From Lientehia hominis (lineage in GTDB: Bacteria > Bacillota > Clostridia > Lachnospirales > Lachnospiraceae): a DNA stretch of 64,000 bases. The notes under the pieces are model-generated. The model searched no databases. It was not told where the DNA came from and worked only from the letters and a program-made list of their open reading frames with translations. The stretch is from assembly GCF_021044755.1 (NCBI RefSeq), contig NZ_JAJNOR010000001.1, forward strand, positions 682,001 to 746,000. Reading direction: 5' to 3'. Of the stretch, positions 50,236-58,281 are shown in pieces. The position numbers were made by a program, and so were the translations under genes. The stretch's first letter is position 1; each line of letters opens with the position of its first letter.

Positions 50236-51059
50236 AATGCTTCACCTACTTTCTCCAAATCTGCCATTGCAATGGCATACTGCTCGTCATTGGGGGCAGT
50301 TCCATGCCAGGATGCCTGATTTTCCATAAAGGATACTCCCTTGCCCTTTACCGTTTTCGCGATAATGGCGGTAGGCTGTCCCTTTACCGTCTTCGCTTCC
50401 GCAAACGCCGCGCGGATCGCTTCAAAGTCGTGTCCGTCAATATTGATCACATGGAAATTAAACGCTTCAAATTTCTTGTCAATGGGATAGGGCGAGTTTA
50501 CGTCCGCGATGTTCCCGTCGATCTGAAGGCCGTTGTTGTCCACAATGACTACCAGGTTGTCCAGTTTTCTGTGAGCGGCCAGCATGGAAGCTTCCCATAC
50601 CTGTCCCTCCTGAATCTCCCCGTCGCCGAGAAGTGTATATACACGGTAATCCGCATTGTCCAGCTTGCCTGCGATCGCCATGCCGACAGCCGCGGAGATT
50701 CCCTGTCCTAAAGAGCCGCTGGACATATCCACTCCGGGGATATGCTGCATACAGGGATGTCCCTGGAGATATGAGCCCAGATGGCGGAGGGTCAAAAGAT
50801 CCTCAACCGGGAAAAAGCCTTTGTGGGCAAGCGCCGCATAATATCCGGGAGCCGTGTGCCCCTTGGACAGTACAAAACGGTCCCTGCCAGGCTTCTTCGG
50901 GTCCTTCGGGTCCACATTCATCTCTTCAAAATACAGATAGGTGAAAATCTCTGCAGCGGAAAGAGATCCGCCGGGATGACCAGCTTTCGCGCTGTGTACG
51001 GATGACACAATGCTCTTGCGAATTTCATTGGCCTGTTTTTTGAGTTCCAACGTATTCAT
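50223..51059 (-). CDS. Transketolase, N-terminal subunit
   Basis: A 278-residue protein carrying the TPP pyrophosphate-binding half of transketolase. The second of two adjacent ATG codons (51059, MNTLELKKQANEIRK) sits 7 nt from GGAGG. Motifs: AGHPGGSLSAAEI, GHTAPGYYAALA, and the TPP motif GDGEIQEGQVWEASMLAAHRKLDNLVVIVDNNG, of which GDG...NN is diagnostic. Together with the subunit at 49294 it transfers two-carbon units between sugar phosphates. Own promoter at 51132. Confidence 0.94.
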   Translation of the reverse strand: MNTLELKKQANEIRKSIVSSVHSAKAGHPGGSLSAAEIFTYLYFEEMNVDPKDPKKPGRDRFVLSKGHTAPGYYAALAHKGFFPVEDLLTLRHLGSYLQGHPCMQHIPGVDMSSGSLGQGISAAVGMAIAGKLDNADYRVYTLLGDGEIQEGQVWEASMLAAHRKLDNLVVIVDNNGLQIDGNIADVNSPYPIDKKFEAFNFHVINIDGHDFEAIRAAFAEAKTVKGQPTAIIAKTVKGKGVSFMENQASWHGTAPNDEQYAIAMADLEKVGEALCQK

Positions 51060-51131
51060 CATAGTTCCTCCTTTAATTTCTAATAGATGGACTCCGGATA
51101 AACAGAATCTCTAATAGACATACTTGTTTAA

Positions 51132-51160
51132 AGTATACCATTTTACCGTTTTTCTGTCCA
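51132..51160 (-). promoter_or_regulatory. Promoter of the transketolase genes
   Basis: Minus-strand TGGACA (51160-51155), 17-nt spacer, TATACT (51137-51132). The rest of the 349-bp gap up to 51407 holds this and the divergent promoter only. Confidence 0.65.
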
Positions 51161-51305
51161 CTATAAATCACAATCCCTTTTTGCCCATATTCACAGCCTC
51201 TCCCATCATTCCGTTCTTTTTTATTTCCCGGCGAATTTTGTCCGCTTTTCTTCCATATTATATAGGTACAGAACCTGTTTTCTGTCATACTTTCCGTAAC
51301 AGACG

Positions 51306-51334
51306 TTGCAAGTTTCCAAAAAAAGCCGTATAAT
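51306..51334 (+). promoter_or_regulatory. Promoter of the glycosyltransferase gene
   Basis: TTGCAA (51306-51311), 17-nt spacer, TATAAT (51329-51334). Confidence 0.75.
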
Positions 51335-51407
51335 GTTAGATGGCTGTAAAGCAAGTCGCTATAAAATACAGCAATTTAGACGCTGATCAAGATAAGGAGT
51401 GAATTCC

Positions 51408-52433
51408 GTGAAATTATTATCCATCGCAGTGCCCTGCTATAATTCTCAGGATTATATGGAGCACTGTGTCAATTCCCTGCTTCCCGGAGGAGACGATGTG
51501 GAAATTCTCATCGTAAATGACGGTTCCAAAGATGATACAGCAGATATCGCAAACCGGCTGGAAGCAGAACACCCCGGCATCGTCCGTGCCATCCATCAGG
51601 AAAATGCCGGACACGGCGGCGCGGTGAACACCGGCCTCGCCCATGCTACAGGCCTGTTCTTCAAGGTCGTAGACAGCGACGACTGGGTGGATCTGGAAGC
51701 ATACAAAAAAATTCTCAGTTTTCTTAAAACGGCAGTCATGGAAGACCGTCTTCCCGATTTGCTGCTGTCCAACTATGTCTATGAAAAGCAGGGAGCGGCC
51801 CGTAAGAAGATCATGCAGTACCGGAAATATTTTCCTGCCGATACTTATTTCACCTGGGATGATGTAAAGCCGCTGCCGCCCACTATTTACATTTTGATGC
51901 ATTCCGTCATTTTCCGGACGGCTGTCCTCAGGCGCTCCGGGCTGGAGCTTCCGAAAAAGACCTTTTATGTGGACAATTTATTTGTATTCCAGCCTATGCC
52001 CTACGTAAAGACATTGTATTATATCGATGCAGACTTCTACCGCTACTTCATCGGCCGGGAGGACCAATCAGTCAATGAATCTGTAATGATCTCACGGCTG
52101 GACCAGCAGTTCCGCGTGACCCGCCTGATGATCGACTGCCTGGAGAAGTCCGGACCGCTTTTTAAGAACAGGACACTTTGCAAAAACATGTGTTCCTACC
52201 TGAACATCATCCTGAGTATCTCTTCCATTATGGCCATTAAATCCGGCACAGAAGAGCATCTGCGGGAAAAAGAAGCACTATGGCAGGAGCTGAAGGATAT
52301 GAACCCTTCCCTCTATCGGAAGTTCCGTTACCGGACCCTGCTCGGCATCGCCATGAACCTGCCCGGAAAAATTGGCAGGAAATGTTCCGTACTGGCTTAT
52401 AACGTGACCCAAAAAATATACGGTTTCAATTAA
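51408..52433 (+). CDS. Family 2 glycosyltransferase
   Basis: A 341-residue GT-A enzyme transferring a sugar from a nucleotide sugar, probably to a cell-surface glycan or lipid. I use GTG 51408 (KLLSIAVPCYNSQDYM...), 8 nt after AAGGAG; the GTG at 51399 overlaps the site. Motifs: SIAVPCYNSQDYMEHC, ILIVNDGSKDDT with the nucleotide-binding Asp, and VVDSDDWVD, the DxD metal site. No membrane helix. It is followed 33 bp later by a CmpB-type membrane protein on the same strand. Confidence 0.9.
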   Translation: MKLLSIAVPCYNSQDYMEHCVNSLLPGGDDVEILIVNDGSKDDTADIANRLEAEHPGIVRAIHQENAGHGGAVNTGLAHATGLFFKVVDSDDWVDLEAYKKILSFLKTAVMEDRLPDLLLSNYVYEKQGAARKKIMQYRKYFPADTYFTWDDVKPLPPTIYILMHSVIFRTAVLRRSGLELPKKTFYVDNLFVFQPMPYVKTLYYIDADFYRYFIGREDQSVNESVMISRLDQQFRVTRLMIDCLEKSGPLFKNRTLCKNMCSYLNIILSISSIMAIKSGTEEHLREKEALWQELKDMNPSLYRKFRYRTLLGIAMNLPGKIGRKCSVLAYNVTQKIYGFN

Positions 52434-52466
52434 AAGATACCGGTTGCACTGGAAAGGAGGAGGTCT

Positions 52467-53162
52467 ATGGCTTTCAAACGTCCATTTAAACCAAATACAA
52501 AAGACGCAGACTGTAACTTTTACAAAATCTTCTGGATTTATATAATCGGCGGCATCCTGGGATGTCTGGCAGAAACAATCTGGTGTTATTTTGCCTTTGG
52601 CGGATACTCCAACAGAAGCAGCAACCTGTTTTTCCCCATGAGCAATGTCTGGGGAGCCGGCTGCGCCCTGTTCAGTATTTTGCTGCATAACAACCAAAAT
52701 TCTAAGCCTTTTCATCTGTTTATTAAAGGCTATATTTTCGGCGGTGCATTTGAATTTTTGTGCGGCTTCGTCTGTCAGATCGTGCTGGGAGTCACATTCT
52801 GGGATTATTCCGGAATACCGCTCTCCATCGGAAACTATGTGAACCTGGTCTTCTGTGCTTTCTGGGGGCTCGTGGCCATTGCCTGGGCCAAATGGATCTA
52901 TCCGTTCCTCTCCGGGCTTCTGGAGAAGGTCCCGCAAAAAAAGCGGCGGTTCGCCACCCGGTGTACCGTATGCCTGGTGGTATTTACTTCGGTCATTTCC
53001 TGCCTGGCGCTCATCCGCATGAGCGAACGGCATAAAAATATACCGCCCAGAAATTTCCTGGAACGCCACCTGGATCAATACTATCCGGATCAGCTGCTGG
53101 GAAGCACCTTTCCGAAAATGAAATATCTGGATACCGGGGAATACATAAAAGATCTGCCATAA
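52467..53162 (+). CDS. CmpB-type putative ABC transporter permease (PF06541-like)
   Basis: A 231-residue membrane protein with about five hydrophobic segments: IFWIYIIGGILGCLAETIWCYF, the conserved NVWGAGCALFSILL, FHLFIKGYIFGGAFEFLCGF, VNLVFCAFWGLVAIAWAKW, and VCLVVFTSVISCLAL. These WG.G and Y.FGG..E motifs are typical of the ABC_trans_CmpB family, whose transport role is doubtful. GGAGGAGG before ATG. Likely cotranscribed with the glycosyltransferase and followed by a terminator. Confidence 0.8.
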   Translation: MAFKRPFKPNTKDADCNFYKIFWIYIIGGILGCLAETIWCYFAFGGYSNRSSNLFFPMSNVWGAGCALFSILLHNNQNSKPFHLFIKGYIFGGAFEFLCGFVCQIVLGVTFWDYSGIPLSIGNYVNLVFCAFWGLVAIAWAKWIYPFLSGLLEKVPQKKRRFATRCTVCLVVFTSVISCLALIRMSERHKNIPPRNFLERHLDQYYPDQLLGSTFPKMKYLDTGEYIKDLP

Positions 53163-53170
53163 AATAAAGA

Positions 53171-53206
53171 AACACCTGGGTGCCATGCCGGCACTCGGGT
53201 GTTTTT
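53171..53206 (+). terminator. Terminator after the CmpB-type gene
   Basis: ACACCTGGGTGCC-ATG-CCGGCACTCGGGTGT imperfect stem followed by TTTTT. Confidence 0.85.
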
Positions 53207-53223
53207 ATATTTACAGAATTCTT

Positions 53224-54696
53224 TCAGACACGATTCCGCTGTCTTTCAGCCATCCATTTCTGTGCCGCCTTCGCGTCCGATATATAAGGCTCATAGGAAT
53301 CCCGCACACGCTGGGTCACTTCGGCGCCTTTCCCGGCCAGTATCACCACATCTCCCGGCTCTGCCGCATCCAGAGCGGCCCGGACGGCCTGTTCCCGGTC
53401 CGGGATTATCCTGCACGGTTTCTTAATATGGGACTGGACCTCGAGACAAATCTCCGCCACATCCTCATAGCCCGGATCATCGGCCGTCAGATATACAAAG
53501 TCCGCATACTTGTCCGCCAATATCCCCATATCCCTCTTTCTAATAGGAGAACGCTCTCCGGCACATCCGAACACCGAATGGATATGATTCGGGGCAAACG
53601 TTTCCTGCACCGCTTTATATACATTCAAAAAGCTTAAGTAATTATGGGCGTAGTCCACTACGATATGAAACCCGCCGTATTCCATCAGCATCATTCTCCC
53701 AGGAATATGGATATGACGGATTCCTTCTGCAATAGTCCCTGGGCCGATGCCCATGACAAAGGCCGCCAGGATTGCCGCCGTCAGGTTTTCCACATTGAAC
53801 CGTCCGACCAGGCTGCTTTCAAAAGCATACCACCTGCCTTTATATCCCAGCTCAAAGCGGCTCCCGCCGGCGCTGACCTCTATGTTCCGGATCACACCGT
53901 CGCACGTCTCGTCGTGTCCATACAACAGCACCCGTTTTCCCGCGCATCCCGCCATGACCTTGTCGAAAAACCTCGTCTCTTTATTCACTATGACTGTATC
54001 ACACTGAGATAAAAAGGATATCTTACAGCTCACATATTCCTCCAGGCTCGCATGCTCCTTTTCTCCGATATGGTCCTCATCCACATTCAAAAAAATTCCG
54101 ATAGGAAAATGCTGCCCGTACACCCGTGATAATTTCATGGCCTGAGAGGACACCTCCATCACCACATGATCACATCCATTGTCCTTCGCTTCCCGGAAAT
54201 AAGACTGAAGCTCGACCGGCTCCGGAGTAGTCAGATGGCTCAGGCGGGACATCTTTCCTGTGTTGACCTCCATCGTGGAAAAGACAGCCGTCCGTCCGGG
54301 GGATCCGGCATCCAGAATCGATTTTAAAATATAAGCCGTTGTTGTTTTCCCTTTTGTCCCCGTGATTCCGGTGACGAACATCTCATCCCCGGGATTCTCA
54401 TAAAACCATCTTGCCGCGGCCGACGACGCTTTCCTGATATCCTTCACCAGAATGTGAGGCAGGACGACGCCGAAGTCCGTCTCCGCCATGTAAAGGACAG
54501 CGCCCTTCTCGGCCGCCATCTCCAGATATTCTTTTTTGAATGTAAAACCCTTGCAGATGAAAAAAGCTCCCGGACCCGCCTCCCTGGAATTCGTGGTCAG
54601 GGAATCGGGCACAAGACATTCCGCCTCTCCGGAAGCCTCTATGAGCAGTCCCTCCTGCTCCAGCAGTATGATCAAATCACTTATGGTACCCTTCAT
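53224..54696 (-). CDS. MurE-like Mur ligase with atypical substrate motif
   Basis: A 490-residue Mur ligase most like MurE, which adds the third amino acid to UDP-MurNAc-L-Ala-D-Glu in the cytoplasm. Seen: N-terminal TTNSREAGPGAFFIC, ATP loop GITGTKGKTTTAYIL, LTTPEP, the carbamylated Lys in SCKISFLS, NVDEDHIGEKEH and the C-terminal DYAHNYLSFLNV and GKGAE. The amino-acid-binding motif, DNPR for meso-DAP enzymes or DNPA for Lys enzymes, is here DDPGYED. It is outside any division/cell-wall cluster, so it is probably a second MurE or an enzyme of other specificity. Own RBS GGGAG. VOC gene 12 bp upstream may be cotranscribed. Confidence 0.83.
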   Translation of the reverse strand: MKGTISDLIILLEQEGLLIEASGEAECLVPDSLTTNSREAGPGAFFICKGFTFKKEYLEMAAEKGAVLYMAETDFGVVLPHILVKDIRKASSAAARWFYENPGDEMFVTGITGTKGKTTTAYILKSILDAGSPGRTAVFSTMEVNTGKMSRLSHLTTPEPVELQSYFREAKDNGCDHVVMEVSSQAMKLSRVYGQHFPIGIFLNVDEDHIGEKEHASLEEYVSCKISFLSQCDTVIVNKETRFFDKVMAGCAGKRVLLYGHDETCDGVIRNIEVSAGGSRFELGYKGRWYAFESSLVGRFNVENLTAAILAAFVMGIGPGTIAEGIRHIHIPGRMMLMEYGGFHIVVDYAHNYLSFLNVYKAVQETFAPNHIHSVFGCAGERSPIRKRDMGILADKYADFVYLTADDPGYEDVAEICLEVQSHIKKPCRIIPDREQAVRAALDAAEPGDVVILAGKGAEVTQRVRDSYEPYISDAKAAQKWMAERQRNRV

Positions 54697-54708
54697 GATG
54701 CCGCTCCC

Positions 54709-55080
54709 TTATCTTTTCTCCGGTATGATCTCCAGCCAGTATCCGTCCGGGTCTTCAATGAAGTAGATTCCCATGGACGGGTTTTCAAAACAGATGCATC
54801 CCATTTCTCTGTGCTTTTCATGAGCCGCCTCAAAATCGTCCGCCTGGAACGCGAGATGGATCTCATTGTCTCCCAGGTTATAAGGCCTGTCCATGTCCCG
54901 GAGCCAGGTCAGTTCCAGAAGATGACTGGTCTGTCCGTCGCCCAGATACACAATGATAAAGCTTCCGTCTTCCTTTTCAATTCTTCTCGTTTCTGTAAGC
55001 CCCAAAGCCTCTTTATAAAAATCCATGGATCTTTTCAGATCATATACGTTAATATTGTTATGCACAAATCTGAATTTCAT
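54709..55080 (-). CDS. VOC-family protein, glyoxalase I-like
   Basis: A 123-residue vicinal-oxygen-chelate protein with two beta-alpha-beta-beta-beta units. Pattern of lactoylglutathione lyase: His in FVHNNINVYDLKRSMDFYKEALGL, Glu in HLLELTWLRD, His in NEIHLAFQADDFEAAH and Glu in YWLEIIPEKR, which could form the metal site. Clostridia lack glutathione, so the substrate is unlikely to be lactoylglutathione itself. AAGGAG precedes ATG. It lies 35 bp after the DHQS-II-like gene on the same strand. Confidence 0.87.
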   Translation of the reverse strand: MKFRFVHNNINVYDLKRSMDFYKEALGLTETRRIEKEDGSFIIVYLGDGQTSHLLELTWLRDMDRPYNLGDNEIHLAFQADDFEAAHEKHREMGCICFENPSMGIYFIEDPDGYWLEIIPEKR

Positions 55081-55115
55081 ATACGCCGCTCCTTAATTAT
55101 TATAAAACGCCAATG

Positions 55116-55673
55116 TTACATTTCTTCTATATATTCCGCCACGGCTTCGCCTTTATGGCGTCCGCAGGACTCTGCCGGATAAGAGGACAGACTGCCGCCT
55201 TCTGTAAGCCCCACAAACGCAGATGAACTTCCGTCCCCTTCCAGATAAACACTGTCCGCCTCCTGAACTGTGGCAGATATGCCATTTTCCAGTTCGATCC
55301 TCCACAGAGGCCTCTTTTCTTTTTTGACGCGGCCGACAAATGCCGTCCGGAAACCGTCCGGCGAAAACACCGTGATTTCATCCCCCGGTTCCACTTCTGC
55401 CAGATATTTGGTCGTCCCATCCCGCATATAAACGTACTGATGGAGAGCGCCGGCATTTATCCGGAACACCCGTCTGGGATAAGTATCCACTTCCCGGTTT
55501 TCCGACATGGCCTTTACGAAGCCTTTACAGGTATTTCCGATCAATATACCCTCCTCCTCAGACAGGGCGTCAATAAAATCCAGTTCCACCCGGACTCCCG
55601 TTCCCAGCTTCAAAAGCCTTGTTATTTTCGTGGGCTGCCGTACTGCGGTCCATTCTTTATTCTGATTTTCCAT
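55116..55673 (-). CDS. Stand-alone domain related to C-terminal half of DHQ synthase II (AroB')
   Basis: A 185-residue protein resembling the C-terminal domain of archaeal-type 3-dehydroquinate synthase II. The match is in YPRRVFRINAGALHQYVY, KYLAEVEPGDEITVFSPDG, AFVGRVKKEKRPLWRIELE and the C-terminal GRHKGEAVAEYIEEM. The N-terminal catalytic domain of that enzyme is missing, and no shikimate genes are near. The function is unknown. There is no ribosome binding site, and a -10 box (TATACT) ends only 6 nt before ATG, which suggests a leaderless message. The VOC and MurE-like genes follow in the same direction. Confidence 0.75.
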   Translation of the reverse strand: MENQNKEWTAVRQPTKITRLLKLGTGVRVELDFIDALSEEEGILIGNTCKGFVKAMSENREVDTYPRRVFRINAGALHQYVYMRDGTTKYLAEVEPGDEITVFSPDGFRTAFVGRVKKEKRPLWRIELENGISATVQEADSVYLEGDGSSSAFVGLTEGGSLSSYPAESCGRHKGEAVAEYIEEM

Positions 55674-55679
55674 GGTCTC

Positions 55680-55685
55680 AGTATA
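55680..55685 (-). promoter_or_regulatory. -10 box of a possible leaderless promoter
   Basis: Minus-strand TATACT (55685-55680) six nt before ATG 55673; no clear -35. Confidence 0.4.
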
Positions 55686-55812
55686 TCACAAAGAAATTCC
55701 CATTACCAGAGCGAGTTCCGGAGTCAGAACACATTTCCTACACACACCCATGATAAAATAAAATAAAAACGCTGGCAGGAAGATAAAGACCGAATCAAGA
55801 AAGGAGTATGCG

Positions 55813-56142
55813 ATGTACCGAATAACCATGAAGTTCAATAAATTCAAAAGGCGGCTTCTTGTTTTTTTATCCGTTGTCCTCACAGCCTTCTTCTTGGCTT
55901 CCTGTACGGGTCCGGGAAAAGCGCCGAATCCGGAAAAGGCGGAGGAAGAGACCGTAGTTTACATGGGCCGCGGCCTTCCGGTCTCAAAGCTCTCCGACGA
56001 GACCCTGGAATGGCTGGAACGGTTCAATCAAATGCCTGAAGAAGCGCAGCTGGCAATCGATTATGTCCCTCACGACATATGCTCACTGATAAACGAGGGT
56101 TCCGAAAGCCCGGAAGCATTAGAGACCACAGACGCTCCGTAA
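55813..56142 (+). CDS. Small predicted lipoprotein
   Basis: A 109-residue protein I do not recognise. Basic N-terminus (KFNKFKRRLL), hydrophobic core VFLSVVLTAFFLASC with lipobox LASC, so a lipid-anchored, surface-exposed protein. The mature part is short and acidic with a helical stretch (SDETLEWLERFNQMPEEAQ) and ends in a disordered tail (ALETTDAP). AAAGGAG precedes ATG 55813. It is 4 bp upstream of the thiamine-operon promoter and not part of that operon. Confidence 0.65.
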   Translation: MYRITMKFNKFKRRLLVFLSVVLTAFFLASCTGPGKAPNPEKAEEETVVYMGRGLPVSKLSDETLEWLERFNQMPEEAQLAIDYVPHDICSLINEGSESPEALETTDAP

Positions 56143-56146
56143 TGGG

Positions 56147-56175
56147 TTGACTTTCCATTGAAAAAAGCATATAAT
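56147..56175 (+). promoter_or_regulatory. Promoter of the thiamine operon
   Basis: TTGACT (56147-56152), 17-nt spacer, TATAAT (56170-56175). The TPP riboswitch starts about 40 nt later. Confidence 0.85.
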
Positions 56176-56223
56176 CGCCATATAAATGAATACGAGCTGG
56201 ATTTAAGCTGGCCTTTGGTCAGT

Positions 56224-56307
56224 TGTCTGGGGAGCTTAGAAATAGGCTGAGAGGGAGTATGGCTCCGACCCATGACCTGATACGGATAATGCCGTCGTAG
56301 GAAGACA
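56224..56307 (+). promoter_or_regulatory. TPP riboswitch (THI element)
   Basis: Conserved TPP-binding core seen in order: GGGGAGC, GGCTGAGAGGG, ACCC, TGACCTGAT, CGGATAATGCCGTCGTAGGAAG. Closing stem TGTCT (56224-56228)/AGACA (56303-56307). It should switch off the thi operon when TPP is plentiful, through the terminator at 56331. Confidence 0.97.
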
Positions 56308-56330
56308 TCCCGCACCGGATGATGATATCT

Positions 56331-56363
56331 GGGGCTTGTCCTTACGGGCAGGCCCCTTTTTTT
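56331..56363 (+). terminator. Riboswitch-controlled terminator
   Basis: GGGGCTTGTCC-TTAC-GGGCAGGCCCC followed by seven T, between the TPP riboswitch and thiC. Confidence 0.92.
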
Positions 56364-56441
56364 CGGCTGAATTACGGCTCTTTTCCGGAATGCGTCCGTC
56401 ATCCGGAGTACCAGCCAGACATTTTTATCAGGAGGATAGAT

Positions 56442-57749
56442 ATGAATTACACAACACAGATGGATGCCGCCAGAAAAGGCATCGTTACCAGAGAAATGGA
56501 ACTCGTTTCCAAAAAAGAACAAATGGAGATTCCGGAGCTTCTCCGGCTGATGGCTGAGGGAAAAGTCATCATTCCCGCCAATAAGCTCCACACCTGTATT
56601 GAGCCCAACGCCATTGGTTCCATGTTAAAGACTAAGATAAACGTAAACCTCGGCACTTCCAGGGATTGTGTGGATCTGAACAAAGAGCTGGAAAAAGTGA
56701 ATGACGCCGTGAAAATGGGCGCGGAAGCCATCATGGATCTGAGCTCCTTCGGAAAGACACAGGAATTCCGCCGCAAGCTGACTCATGAATGCCCGGCCAT
56801 CATCGGCACTGTTCCCATTTACGACGCTGTCGTATATTACCATAAACCCCTCAAGGAAATCACCTCACGGGAATGGCTGGATATTGTAAAAATGCACGCT
56901 GAGGACGGCGTGGATTTCATGACCATCCACTGCGGCATCAACAAAAACACCGCAGACCGTTTTAAAGACAACAAACGCCTGACTAATATTGTCTCCCGCG
57001 GCGGCTCCATCATCTTCGCATGGATGGAAATGACAGGAAATGAAAACCCTTATTTCGAACATTACGACGAAATCCTGGATATCTGCCAGCAATATGACAT
57101 AACACTGAGTCTGGGGGACGCCTGCCGTCCCGGCTGTATTGCAGACGCTTCCGATATCTCCCAGATTGAAGAACTCATCACCCTCGGCGAGCTGACCAGA
57201 AGAGCCTGGGAGAAAAATGTCCAGGTCATGATCGAGGGCCCCGGCCACATGCCCCTTGACCAGATAGAGGCCAATATGAGAATCCAGAAAACCATTTGTA
57301 AGGGCGCGCCTTTTTATGTACTCGGGCCGCTGGTCACGGATATCGCTCCCGGTTATGATCACATCACCGCAGCCATCGGCGGGGCCATCGCCGCCGCCTA
57401 CGGCGCGGCATTCCTCTGCTATGTGACTCCGGCCGAGCATCTCCGTCTTCCCGATGTGGATGATGTAAAGGAAGGTATCATCGCTTCTAAGATAGCCGCC
57501 CACGCCGCAGACATCGCCAAGGGAGTCAAAGGCGCCTCTGACTGGGACTATGCCATGAGCACGGCCAGGAAAAAGCTGGATTGGGAGAAAATGTTCGAAT
57601 TGTCAATCGATCCGGAAAAGGCCCGCCGTTACCGTGCGTCCGCCAAGCCGGAAAAAGAAGATACCTGCTCCATGTGCGGTAATTTCTGTGCTGTCAAAAA
57701 TATGAACCGTATCCTCGATGGAGAGATCGTCAGCATTTATGACGAATGA
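56442..57749 (+). CDS. thiC: Phosphomethylpyrimidine synthase ThiC
   Basis: Radical SAM enzyme that turns aminoimidazole ribotide into HMP-phosphate. ATG 56442 (MNYTTQMDAARKGI) has AGGAGG 7 nt upstream; the frame is open further up through the riboswitch region but that is not coding. 435 residues, the shorter ThiC type. Conserved segments: ANKLHTCIEPNAIG, GVDFMTIHCGIN, SLGDACRPGC, VMIEGPGHMPL, and the cluster motif CSMCGNFCAVK near the C-terminus, with three residues between the second and third Cys rather than the four in GPKFC-type enzymes. Confidence 0.97.
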   Translation: MNYTTQMDAARKGIVTREMELVSKKEQMEIPELLRLMAEGKVIIPANKLHTCIEPNAIGSMLKTKINVNLGTSRDCVDLNKELEKVNDAVKMGAEAIMDLSSFGKTQEFRRKLTHECPAIIGTVPIYDAVVYYHKPLKEITSREWLDIVKMHAEDGVDFMTIHCGINKNTADRFKDNKRLTNIVSRGGSIIFAWMEMTGNENPYFEHYDEILDICQQYDITLSLGDACRPGCIADASDISQIEELITLGELTRRAWEKNVQVMIEGPGHMPLDQIEANMRIQKTICKGAPFYVLGPLVTDIAPGYDHITAAIGGAIAAAYGAAFLCYVTPAEHLRLPDVDDVKEGIIASKIAAHAADIAKGVKGASDWDYAMSTARKKLDWEKMFELSIDPEKARRYRASAKPEKEDTCSMCGNFCAVKNMNRILDGEIVSIYDE

Positions 57750-57762
57750 GAGGGAAATGAAC

Positions 57763-58281
57763 ATGAAACCCAATATTAAAAAACTGGCCGTCGGCGGCAT
57801 GCTGGTCGCCCTGACCGTCGCACTTTCGGGATTCTATATTCCCATAGGCGCATCCAAGTGTTATCCGGTCCAGCATCTGGTGAATATCCTGTGCGCCGTT
57901 TTTCTCGGCCCCTCATACGGGGTGGCGTCCGCTTTCTGTTCTTCCCTCATCAGGAATCTGATGGGGACGGGAAGCCTCCTGGCTTTCCCCGGAAGTATGG
58001 TGGGCGCCCTTCTGGCAGGCCTTCTGTACAAAAAGAGCAAAAAACTCATTTTCGCTTATGTGGGAGAGCTTTTCGGCACAGGCATCCTGGGAGGGATTCT
58101 ATGCTTTCCCGTAGCTTCTTTTCTCATGGGAAAGACCGTGGCCGTATTTGCTTTTGTGCTGCCGTTTTTCCTGAGTTCCCTGGCGGGCACCTGCATAGCC
58201 GTTATCCTGACCGGAGCTCTCTATAAATCGGGGCTGCTTGAAAATCTTCAGCACAGCCTGAAAGGAGGCACCTTATCATGA
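57763..58281 (+). CDS. thiW: Thiazole ECF transporter S component ThiW
   Basis: Membrane S component thought to take up hydroxyethylthiazole. ATG 57763 (MKPNIKKLAVGGMLVAL) is preferred over ATG 57757 because of spacing from AGAGGG. 172 residues, about five helices; family motifs GFYIPIGASKCYPVQHLVNIL and GPSYGVASAFCSSLIRN. It sits between thiC and thiD, and thiM, which phosphorylates hydroxyethylthiazole, is in the same operon, which fits salvage of the thiazole. Confidence 0.93.
   Translation: MKPNIKKLAVGGMLVALTVALSGFYIPIGASKCYPVQHLVNILCAVFLGPSYGVASAFCSSLIRNLMGTGSLLAFPGSMVGALLAGLLYKKSKKLIFAYVGELFGTGILGGILCFPVASFLMGKTVAVFAFVLPFFLSSLAGTCIAVILTGALYKSGLLENLQHSLKGGTLS

Noticed and set aside
49294..51059. 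Sulfosugar (sulfo-transketolase) or apiose pathway assignment for the split transketolase
   Set aside because: No accompanying SQ isomerase or sulfolactaldehyde enzymes were seen, and a housekeeping split transketolase is common in Clostridia; apulose 4-phosphate remains only an alternative.
51073..51354. 93-codon minus-strand frame upstream of transketolase
   Set aside because: It covers two promoters, has no ribosome binding site and no family resemblance.
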